From: Barthelona sp. PCE
Lineage: Eukaryota; Metamonada: BaSk clade
DNA length: 64,000 bases
Direction: 5' to 3'
Assembly (NCBI GenBank): GCA_040285745.1
Contig: JAUFOR010000001.1
Coordinates: 496,001-560,000, forward strand
Shown here: positions 57,412-64,000 of the stretch, piece by piece
Layout: every line of letters starts with the position of its first letter
How positions within the stretch are numbered: the first letter of the stretch is position 1
The notes under the pieces: generated by a model
The model's database searches: none
Told to the model about the DNA's origin: nothing
Seen by the model: only the letters and a program-made list of their open reading frames with translations
Translations under genes and position numbers: made by a program

Positions 57412-58356
57412 ATGGGCTTTAAATTATTGCAGGTGGTCCGCTGCGGGATCGGGGAAGTTTCTGATGCACGTTTTTTGAACTCAAATGAGCTAGTTGCAGT
57501 AACGCATACCGGTGAGTGTTTTATTGTTGATTTATCTCAAAATCAAGTAATTAGACACAAAAATTTCGGCGTACCTTTGTCAGGTGTGTCATGCACAGAT
57601 GATTATATTGTAATAACATCACAGACTGGATTTTTATCTGTTTATATGACGGATTTCACAACCGTTTTTTCATATCAGTATTCTTTTTCTGCGATGAAGG
57701 CCGTGGAGGCACGCGTTGTGGGAGACCGCTTACACCTTTTGGGCCCCACTGAAACTGGAGAACAATGTATGTATTTGATTTTTAACATTGTTAGCAATAC
57801 CAAAGAAGCTGATTATATCTTGTCGTATCCACAAGATGTTACAGATGAGAACCCGTATGGGTTTGTAGTTGGTTGGAATCTGCAACCACTAGCCACTCTA
57901 CACGAAGGCGGCCAGCTTCTCATATATAATCAGCCTCATAACCGACCCGTCGCGTCTTTTAACTTCGAGGGGGTGTGCACGTGTCTTTCATATGTACCAA
58001 AATTTTCGGCTTTTGCTATCGGATTCGTCAGCGGATTTGTAACACTATTCAATGATCATCCTCTTATTAGTGTTCGTGCAGCCCCATTACCCACAAAAGA
58101 GACACATGAATCGCTTGGATTCTCCGGTGTCAACAACGTACGGAACATTGGAAGTACTTTATTTGTTAGTATTTGGGATGGTAGTTGCTTAATGATAAAA
58201 AGAGGCCGTGTGTATGATCGATTTTTACCAAAGGAACTAACTGCGTATTATGGAGAGGATGCGAGGCGCCATTCAGGCATTATTGACATTGATGTAAGTA
58301 CAAAACGGTTATTATTTGCAAGAACTGAAGGAAAAATATATATCTTGAGCTGTTAA
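57412..58356 (+). CDS. Small propeller-like protein of unknown function
   Basis: 314 aa from MGFKLLQVV, the first ATG of the frame. Strand-rich sequence with WD-like units (THTGECFIVDLSQNQVIRH, TSQTGFLSVYMTDFTTVFSY, YVPKFSAFAIGFVSGFVTLF, FVSIWDGSCLMIKRGRVYDR) suggests a six- or seven-bladed propeller. No extra domain. It is not recognised as a specific WD protein and may be a subunit of a larger complex. It ends 11 bp from the convergent EF-hand gene. Confidence 0.75.
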   Translation: MGFKLLQVVRCGIGEVSDARFLNSNELVAVTHTGECFIVDLSQNQVIRHKNFGVPLSGVSCTDDYIVITSQTGFLSVYMTDFTTVFSYQYSFSAMKAVEARVVGDRLHLLGPTETGEQCMYLIFNIVSNTKEADYILSYPQDVTDENPYGFVVGWNLQPLATLHEGGQLLIYNQPHNRPVASFNFEGVCTCLSYVPKFSAFAIGFVSGFVTLFNDHPLISVRAAPLPTKETHESLGFSGVNNVRNIGSTLFVSIWDGSCLMIKRGRVYDRFLPKELTAYYGEDARRHSGIIDIDVSTKRLLFARTEGKIYILSC

Positions 58357-58367
58357 TATGAAGGATA

Positions 58368-58937
58368 TTATTCTTCAATGTAGCAGAGATAGATGAATTC
58401 ACTGAACGACAGACGTCCATCACTGTTTAGATCAAAAGGTCTCATCATTGCTTCAACAAAATCATCATCTACGTTTTCTCCTAACCTTACAAGGGCTCTC
58501 TTCAGTGATTTCTTTGTAATTTCCCCGTTAACATCTGTAAACATTTCAAAAACCATCTTCAAATCGCTTAAACTCGAAGAAAAAGCGTTATCTGGAATAG
58601 ATGGTAATATACTCGCAAGAAATACCTCAAATCCTGGCTGTTCCACCGCTCCAGTGGCGATGAGATGGCAGTACTTTAATACATCGTCGGAAGGAAGAGG
58701 TACGTTTCTGTTACGTAGATTCTCTACAATTTGCTCCAAGGTAAGCGGTTTACCCATGTTCTTTGACTCGCATAAGTATGCGTAAAACGATTTTAGAACC
58801 TCTATTTTGCCCGGAAGAGTACTTTCTGAACGTTGTAAATTAGAAGTGTTTTGTTTGACAGCAAATGGGTTATTTTCCTCAGGAGGAGCCTCGTTGTCTT
58901 CCAAAGGAACGTCTAATTCATTAGTTTCATCACTCAT
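58368..58937 (-). CDS. EF-hand calcium-binding protein
   Basis: 189 aa. A C-terminal EF-hand is canonical: DLNSDGRLSFSE supplies ligands at positions 1, 3, 5, 9 and 12. The preceding hand (FTDVNGEITKKSLKRALVRL) has a shortened loop and probably does not bind calcium. The N-terminal 35 residues are acidic and disordered. The layout of paired hands with one active loop is like centrin, DRC8/EFCAB2 or calcineurin B; given the ciliary genes nearby DRC8 is possible but not shown. Confidence 0.85.
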   Translation of the reverse strand: MSDETNELDVPLEDNEAPPEENNPFAVKQNTSNLQRSESTLPGKIEVLKSFYAYLCESKNMGKPLTLEQIVENLRNRNVPLPSDDVLKYCHLIATGAVEQPGFEVFLASILPSIPDNAFSSSLSDLKMVFEMFTDVNGEITKKSLKRALVRLGENVDDDFVEAMMRPFDLNSDGRLSFSEFIYLCYIEE

Positions 58938-59087
58938 ATGTTGAATGGCAGATTAGTTTAATTGCAAGAATTTTTCAATGTTGGAAGGACTACAAAGGTT
59001 TATTAACAGGGTTATAGTTATTCTTCCGTTCAAAAATAGAAATAACCAAAAAATTTCCAGATTTCAAAACTGATTTTTTTAATCAAT

Positions 59088-60827
59088 TTATGATGAAACT
59101 GTGATTGGCAAAAAATCATTAACATCAACTGTAACTTGCTGTGAAAGACCTGAAAAATGATCATCCAAACAGTATGATAATGCAATATTCTTTGTTGAAT
59201 TCGAAGAAAACACAATTCTTTTCACAAAAAGTGGGAAAAACTTATTTGTTTTGCTTGAAACTACTCTAAAACCATGAGATCCATCGTTTTTAAACGAAAG
59301 AAACACATAAATTGTTGTATTCTTCACTTGAATGCGATTACCTTTCTTTGCTATATCATCGTCAAACGACCAAAATAAAATTTGTGCTCTTTCCTGTTCA
59401 TCAATTTCCAAAGACATAGAATGCATGAAACAAAGCAAAGAATTATCAACATGAACAGTAGGTATATATACGTTAGTCCTCATTGAATCTTTTTCTCGAT
59501 AATTCTTAACAAAACCTCTAATCTCGTCAAAAATGATACCATCAAAGGTTATACGTTCCTGGAGTAGTAACTGAAACTTTATCCAATTGTAAGACATGTG
59601 CAAATTATACAGATCTACGTTTGCAGATGAATCCATCAATTTCATGGCCAGGCACCCCTCTGAGAACTGTAGGGGCAGAGATACGAACACTACATTACTA
59701 TTAATGCAGTCATTTATGTACTTAATATATTCTTGCAAAACATATACTTCAAACCCAACAGTTCCGGTTATAAAAACGTTCGTCTCGTCGTAGATACCGA
59801 TTTCATTAAGCCAATTGAATAACAATTTAACATTATTTCTCTGCACAGGTACAAAAACAATCTCTTGAGAAAGACTTTGCTCCGGAAGAACTAATTTTGT
59901 CGAAGCAGCACGTTCCCTCTCCTTAATAAGCTCCGGGCTTGCACTTGCCATTCTTGAAATTATAGCTTTAGGTTGAATACTGTCAAAAAATTCTGTAAAA
60001 TTCTCTTCTTCCTGTTTTTCAAAGTTAATCTCAAAACTTTCAGCGGTATGTGAAAGAAATGGTGATATTGTTCGTTCATGAAACTTTAATGCCAATTTTT
60101 CTTGCATTTCACAGAAAAAGTCAACAAAATCTATAGTGTCTTTGGAATATTCAAACAACCATATAGGAGGAGGTTGTTGTTTTGACTTTATAGCTTCCTC
60201 AAGCACGGATTTGTTAAAATTTTGGAATTCTTTCAAAATAATCTTGTGGTCTATGCTTAATTCATACTTTCTAGGGTTGTATGTAACGGTGTCGGCTTTG
60301 ATATATTCCATAAAAGAAGGTAGTAGTTCAAAAGGGATGGAAAAAATATCCAAAGTCACTTGTCCCATTTCTTTACCTACGCTGGGAGCAATAACCGATG
60401 TTGTGAGACCGTTTATAGGTTGCTCTATGATATCAACAATGGGTACATGTTTGACGGCATATCTTTTCACTTTCTTCGTTCTGTGCTTCCTTTGACGTTG
60501 GAATGTTATCCTGACTGTCTCTGAGAAGTTTTCAACAAAATGATGGTTGTATGGGAAGTAAAATAAATACTTTAAAGGAATAGACATTGCGTCACTGAAT
60601 GAAAAATCTTGTACGTCAATACGATGTGATGCACAGACCCTGTTGTGGTCGCTCAGGCTGATTCCCACCTGAAAATATGTCGACTCATCTGATAAAGGAG
60701 CTGTCAGAGTAGTACTATGCAATTGAACAACAAGAACCCTTGGATTGATATAAGAATGGTGCAAACTCTTATCATCGAGGAAGTTATGAGACTGAATTAC
60801 AGGAAATGAAGCCCCAGAACCGCTCAT
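59088..60827 (-). CDS. PACS-like sorting adaptor
   Basis: 579 aa. PACS proteins bind acidic clusters in cargo tails and link them to AP-1 and COPI at endosomes and the Golgi. The N-terminal domain has LKYLFYFPYNHHFVENF, then VRITFQRQRKHRTKKVKRYA, a KHVPIVDIIEQP turn and LDIFSIP. This order lines up with [40 protein letters not shown] and IKIYSLSSQP in PACS1. The C-terminal half has segments similar to the conserved PACS C-terminal domain (NVFITGTVGFEVYVLQEYIK, LDDHFSGLSQQVTVDVNDFL). The long disordered middle of animal PACS is mostly missing, which explains the shorter length. No signal peptide. Confidence 0.62.
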   Translation of the reverse strand: MSGSGASFPVIQSHNFLDDKSLHHSYINPRVLVVQLHSTTLTAPLSDESTYFQVGISLSDHNRVCASHRIDVQDFSFSDAMSIPLKYLFYFPYNHHFVENFSETVRITFQRQRKHRTKKVKRYAVKHVPIVDIIEQPINGLTTSVIAPSVGKEMGQVTLDIFSIPFELLPSFMEYIKADTVTYNPRKYELSIDHKIILKEFQNFNKSVLEEAIKSKQQPPPIWLFEYSKDTIDFVDFFCEMQEKLALKFHERTISPFLSHTAESFEINFEKQEEENFTEFFDSIQPKAIISRMASASPELIKERERAASTKLVLPEQSLSQEIVFVPVQRNNVKLLFNWLNEIGIYDETNVFITGTVGFEVYVLQEYIKYINDCINSNVVFVSLPLQFSEGCLAMKLMDSSANVDLYNLHMSYNWIKFQLLLQERITFDGIIFDEIRGFVKNYREKDSMRTNVYIPTVHVDNSLLCFMHSMSLEIDEQERAQILFWSFDDDIAKKGNRIQVKNTTIYVFLSFKNDGSHGFRVVSSKTNKFFPLFVKRIVFSSNSTKNIALSYCLDDHFSGLSQQVTVDVNDFLPITVSS

Positions 60828-60859
60828 TCATGTTACTGGTATTAAAACTTTTTATAGGT

Positions 60860-61498
60860 ATGACTACTGATTTCAGTTCGCTTGCACAGCTGCACTCATA
60901 CAGTCTCGCCTCATACTGGGATGCACGTTATGTTTTATCGGATGCGCATACAGTTTTTGATTGGCTTCAACCCGCTCAAGCATTTTTTGATATTTTAAGT
61001 CCAAGTCTTGAGTCAAATGATGAGATTTTGGTTGTAGGTTGTGGTAACTCTGACCTTATACGCCTTCTTTATCAGAACAATTATTGCTTGTTAACTGCTA
61101 TAGATTTTTCAGAGGTTCTAATCCATCAACAAGTGAAAAGATACGAACAGTACCCCGAGATCGAATTTACGATGATGAATATGTGTCATATGACTTACCC
61201 CAATGGAAATTTCAACAAAATCATCGATAAAGGATCCATGGATTGTCTACTGACCAATATGTCAACTGCACCATTCGAACAGGCATTGGGCGAGGTGTAC
61301 CGTTGTCTCAAAGATGGTGGATGCTTTTTTTCCTTGAGTCATGCTTGTGAACGAGTACGATTATCTCATTTTGAAGTGTATAACTGGGACATCCGAGTTT
61401 TTCCAATCAAAAGAGTCACATCACGTGCAGTAGAGCATGTGACGGCGACCCCATTGCCAAGTACTGACTATCATTATCTATATGTCTGTGTGAAATAA
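60860..61498 (+). CDS. EEF1AKMT4/METTL13-type methyltransferase
   Basis: 212 aa from ATG at 60860; an earlier ATG at 60806 (18 residues more) would overlap the divergent PACS-like gene by 22 bp. The class I fold has YWDARY at the N-terminus, SAM motif I ILVVGCGNSDLIRLLY, the acidic LTAIDFSEVLI strand, and FNKIIDKGSMDCLL, a hallmark of the METTL12/13 and EEF1AKMT4 group (IDKGTLDAL). VYRCLKDGGCFFSLSH follows. Relatives methylate lysines, in particular on EF1A, but the substrate here is inferred from family only. Confidence 0.88.
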   Translation: MTTDFSSLAQLHSYSLASYWDARYVLSDAHTVFDWLQPAQAFFDILSPSLESNDEILVVGCGNSDLIRLLYQNNYCLLTAIDFSEVLIHQQVKRYEQYPEIEFTMMNMCHMTYPNGNFNKIIDKGSMDCLLTNMSTAPFEQALGEVYRCLKDGGCFFSLSHACERVRLSHFEVYNWDIRVFPIKRVTSRAVEHVTATPLPSTDYHYLYVCVK

Positions 61499-61509
61499 CA
61501 AGATTTTGT

Positions 61510-61989
61510 TTATTGTACACTCTTTCGAACCAATTCAACAGCAATCCATTCTAGGTCATGGACTGTGTCAGCAACGAGGTTCTCTAAGTTCTCTGAACGC
61601 TCAAATACACGATTTAATAAACCTTCCATGATTGGAACTAAAGTAGGATAAACATTTTCCAATAAATACTCGGATTTCTCTTCTCCAATATCAGGAAGAA
61701 GCTTATCTAGGACTTGCCTGCACGTTGGAGTTGTGCTCTGCAATAAATCCTCTGGTTCAAAAGTACTGTGTGGGAATGGGAGATTTGGATCTATTTCTCC
61801 TTCAAGAATGACTTCAAGGACCGGTAAAGTTCTGATATAACCGGGGAATGTGAGTCTAGGGTACAAAGGATGTGTTCTAGCTATCATAATATTTCTTTTT
61901 TCTAATATTTTGAAGCCTTGTTCTGTCAAACTGGGCATAAATGCGTTAAAATCAGCAATTTGCTGTGTAAGAATACCAATCTTTGACAT
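61510..61989 (-). CDS. Possible NME5/DPY30-like protein
   Basis: 159 aa. EYLLENVYPTLVPIMEGLLNRV near residue 110 resembles the DPY30-type helix pair that follows the NDK domain in NME5 (DYLNLHIMPTLLEGLTEL). The N-terminal half, KIGILTQQIADFNAFM, GFKILEKRNIMIA and TLPVLEVILEGEID, has the order of an NDK fold but lacks the catalytic His motif (HGSD) and is shorter. If right, it would be a non-enzymatic ciliary protein. The match is weak and an unrelated helical protein is possible. Confidence 0.5.
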   Translation of the reverse strand: MSKIGILTQQIADFNAFMPSLTEQGFKILEKRNIMIARTHPLYPRLTFPGYIRTLPVLEVILEGEIDPNLPFPHSTFEPEDLLQSTTPTCRQVLDKLLPDIGEEKSEYLLENVYPTLVPIMEGLLNRVFERSENLENLVADTVHDLEWIAVELVRKSVQ

Positions 61990-62135
61990 TAAAATGGAAT
62001 AATATCGCAGAAAGAGGTAAAAAAAAATACGACAATCCTCTCAAAACACAAGGCTTCTAAAAAGATATTCATTTACTGTAGAACGTTAATCTCAGCCATC
62101 AACATAAACTTAATGAGAACAAGTCCATGAGACGA

Positions 62136-62501
62136 TTACATTCCTTTGCGATCGGAACGAGGTCTAAAACATCGTTCCACTGGTAATTCAGAAATAATAC
62201 CAGGGTGTAGCTTCATAAAAACACAAGCATCCTCGTCGTAAGTGCATAGATAATGTGCCAAAGATGGCTGAATTAATAAAAACTCAGAAATAATGGTGCT
62301 ACTTATGTTTTCGTTATAATACCCCAATAAAAACAACTCCTTCATCATCGAATCTGGGTCATATACTGAAAAAACAAAAAATTTATCAAAAAATGATGAA
62401 TTTTCTACATTTATATCAAATGTCTCTTCCCCAAACGTCAAAACCTGTTCAATTTCAGTCCTGAACAGATCAAGCAGTGACTTTAGCCGTTCATTTTGCA
62501 T
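62136..62501 (-). CDS. Small hypothetical protein downstream of Cpn10
   Basis: 121 aa. No family recognised. Helical start (NERLKSLLDLFRTEIEQVL), mixed middle, basic end (CFRPRSDRKGM). Its ATG is 12 bp after the stop of the Cpn10 gene on the same strand, close enough that the two could share a transcript or simply reflect the compact genome. Confidence 0.65.
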   Translation of the reverse strand: MQNERLKSLLDLFRTEIEQVLTFGEETFDINVENSSFFDKFFVFSVYDPDSMMKELFLLGYYNENISSTIISEFLLIQPSLAHYLCTYDEDACVFMKLHPGIISELPVERCFRPRSDRKGM

Positions 62502-62513
62502 GAAAAGGAATCA

Positions 62514-62786
62514 TTATTGCAAAACAGCCAAAATATCTGCAAAATCAACAAATGCATGATTTTCACCACCAAACGACAATGTATCCCGGTTAAACTTGGG
62601 TAATACTAATATATCACCCCTATCAAAAGCAACAATATTCTCATCTAAAGCAATAACCTCACCAAAACGCGGTTGTTCATCTGATTTAACAATAATATCA
62701 CTGTGAATAGGCTTATGAAGAAGCTTTACAAGCACTCTATTGAGTAGAGGCTTGATGCGAGAAGGGTTAACATCCATTTTACACAT
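62514..62786 (-). CDS. Cpn10 (GroES-type co-chaperonin)
   Basis: 90 aa, about ten fewer than usual. Cpn10 caps the Cpn60 folding chamber inside mitochondria and related organelles. The order fits: IKPLLNRVLVKLLHKP at the N-terminus, mobile loop reduced to SDIIVKSDEQ (GIVLP-type hydrophobic tripeptide becomes IIV), FGEVIALD, FDRGDILVLPKFNRDTLSFG and ADILAVLQ at the end. No clear cleavable presequence; only about nine residues precede the fold. It lies between HAP2 (34 bp) and a small hypothetical gene (12 bp), all on the minus strand. The sequence is divergent, but all core strands are present. Confidence 0.86.
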   Translation of the reverse strand: MCKMDVNPSRIKPLLNRVLVKLLHKPIHSDIIVKSDEQPRFGEVIALDENIVAFDRGDILVLPKFNRDTLSFGGENHAFVDFADILAVLQ

Positions 62787-62820
62787 TAAAATTTAACAAA
62801 TCGAAACTGTATCATATATA

Positions 62821-64000
62821 TCACACAGGGACTCGTATATATCTAGTTCTCTTTCGTCTAAAACAACAAAAAAACTTCAACAGAATTTTTATCATTAAAA
62901 CAGGCAAAAAAAATAAAATTCTCAACAAAGGTTTAAAACAACAACAACAGTTGCAACAGAAGCATAAAAGCAATAAACCGACAACAAAACATATGAGCAC
63001 TAAAGCAGAAGAAAATGATGTACCCAAACAGTGCTGGTAGTAACACATCGGATCCAAAAGACATGGACACACTGAGTTTCCAAAAATGACTGTACCGTTA
63101 TAGGGTTGCAACGTGGGAGCTGTCAACTCACGGTCAGTTACTGAGGCTTCAAAAAAAACTGTATCCAAAACTGTTGCACGCACGTTCAATAATACTACAT
63201 AGCACTTCACCTGTGCGAATGCCAGTCCTCCAATTTGGAAATGAGCATAAACACTTTTAATCATACCAGAATCGATTGAAAACCTTGGCATTTCCATAAA
63301 GTCTACATCACTCTCTCCAGTACAGTTATCGAGTGCTATGGAATATACTGAAGTGAATGGCCCATAGTTAAGCACCTTAAACCGCACGTCAACAACCTCT
63401 CCTGCTTCAGATTCACTATTTAATACATTAACTGCCTTAAATCGAGCAGGCGACAGATTGATAACCTGTTTCATATTGTCAGCTTTTACCTCCAGCGTTA
63501 AAACTGCAGATGGGAAATTTTCAACATCCTCAATGAATAACCCGTATTTATCCACGCTTAAGGGTCCAAAACGATCACCATGATACAAAGGAGCACTGCC
63601 ACCGGCTACACGCATCACATCCTCCTCGTGTAAATCATCTGGTTGGTTCCTTAAACATTCATTAGGGACCTTAGAACAAAATGATCCCACGGAATAAAAT
63701 CCGCTATAAGAAACACCAATCTTGTTGCATTCGTTACCGTTAAGGGAGACCATGTTATCTGGCACGATAAGCGAACGATTAGTATCGGTGTCTAACAAAA
63801 AGTATTGACCATACAACATTGGAGGAGATGTGTATGATGAAAGTGAACCATGGAGTGATAACAAAACGTCATTGCTTCGAGATATATCGGTTTTTCTGGT
63901 TGGTGACACTCTTACAACATCATTTTCCAAATCATTATAACTAACATCACACTGAACACTAAACACTCTTGTTGACCTACCAATAACAAATGCATGCCAT
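62821..64000 (-). CDS. HAP2: HAP2/GCS1 gamete fusion protein, 5' end outside window
   Basis: At least 392 C-terminal residues; the frame stays open to the right edge, so the N-terminus (signal peptide and fusion domain) is missing from the window. HAP2 is the ancestral class II gamete membrane fusogen of eukaryotes. The diagnostic HAP2-GCS1 motif is clear: LIVPDNMVSLNGNECNKIGV, then YSGFYSVGSFCS, NECLRNQPDDL and GGSAPLYHGDRFG. A beta-rich domain III-like region follows, then a single membrane helix (ALVLICFVVGLLLLCF) flowing into a Cys-rich, basic cytoplasmic tail (CCNCCCCF and RRKRTRY), as is common in protist HAP2. The stop is at 62821-62823. Whether it is expressed cannot be told. Confidence 0.93.
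   Translation of the reverse strand, partial: WHAFVIGRSTRVFSVQCDVSYNDLENDVVRVSPTRKTDISRSNDVLLSLHGSLSSYTSPPMLYGQYFLLDTDTNRSLIVPDNMVSLNGNECNKIGVSYSGFYSVGSFCSKVPNECLRNQPDDLHEEDVMRVAGGSAPLYHGDRFGPLSVDKYGLFIEDVENFPSAVLTLEVKADNMKQVINLSPARFKAVNVLNSESEAGEVVDVRFKVLNYGPFTSVYSIALDNCTGESDVDFMEMPRFSIDSGMIKSVYAHFQIGGLAFAQVKCYVVLLNVRATVLDTVFFEASVTDRELTAPTLQPYNGTVIFGNSVCPCLLDPMCYYQHCLGTSFSSALVLICFVVGLLLLCFCCNCCCCFKPLLRILFFLPVLMIKILLKFFCCFRRKRTRYIRVPV

Noticed and set aside
1-64000. CRISPR arrays, prokaryotic operons, integrons
   Set aside because: No regularly spaced repeats, and gene content, tRNA structure without encoded CCA and the intron are eukaryotic.

Overview
The window is eukaryotic nuclear DNA from a compact, intron-poor, flagellated protist. 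Evidence: about 30 mostly uninterrupted protein genes on both strands, gaps often under 100 bp and several coding overlaps; a beta-tubulin with very strong codon bias; ciliary genes (IFT144/WDR19, RIB43A, DRC4/GAS8); other eukaryotic genes (SMC1, TGS1, UBA5, RabGGTase beta, TMA16, SLD5-like); Pol III tRNA genes; and one clear 43-nt spliceosomal intron. Several beta-tubulin residues (for example the [14 protein letters not shown] and [11 protein letters not shown] stretches) recall diplomonad and other fornicate tubulins as I remember them, so a metamonad-like organism is a reasonable guess, not a proven one.

Positions 165-12769 hold two nested tyrosine-recombinase (YR) retrotransposons of the Ngaro/PAT type with split direct repeats (A1-ORFs-B1-A2-B2). 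The outer element has broken genes. The inner one (6599-12680) is intact and sits inside the B2 repeat of the outer one without a target-site duplication. Its gag and pol lie in one frame separated by a single UGA, followed 7 nt later by a stem-loop, which looks like a stop-codon readthrough signal. tRNA-Asp(GTC) and tRNA-Thr(CGT) genes lie just to the right.

Positions 13.7-23.6 kb carry four large, unrecognised, probably beta-propeller proteins of about 580-700 aa interrupted by a Y-family DNA polymerase with a UBZ-type zinc finger and a PIP-like tail. A fifth member is at 39.0-40.8 kb. They look like a lineage-specific family.

Positions 23.8-41.8 kb carry TGS1 (RNA cap hypermethylation), IFT144, a CAP-domain protein, UBA5 (ufmylation E1), RIB43A, RabGGTase beta, a coiled-coil protein, an ankyrin protein and some unknowns. 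Positions 42.2-49.3 kb carry beta-tubulin, a degenerate MCM-like protein (MCMDC2-like), an SLD5-like GINS subunit, a small propeller-like protein and an SLC35F6-like transporter. Positions 49.9-64 kb carry DRC4, SMC1, a TBC RabGAP, TMA16, another propeller-like protein, an EF-hand protein, a PACS-like sorting adaptor, an EEF1AKMT4/METTL13-type methyltransferase, a possible NME5/DPY30-like protein, a short Cpn10 and, running off the right edge, the gamete fusogen HAP2/GCS1.

Taken together the genes imply a motile cell with a conventional axoneme and retrograde IFT, a Cpn10-dependent organelle (mitochondrion-related), cohesin, translesion synthesis, ufmylation and prenylation of Rabs, and a capacity for sexual fusion. 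All assignments are by eye from remembered family motifs; no database search was possible.
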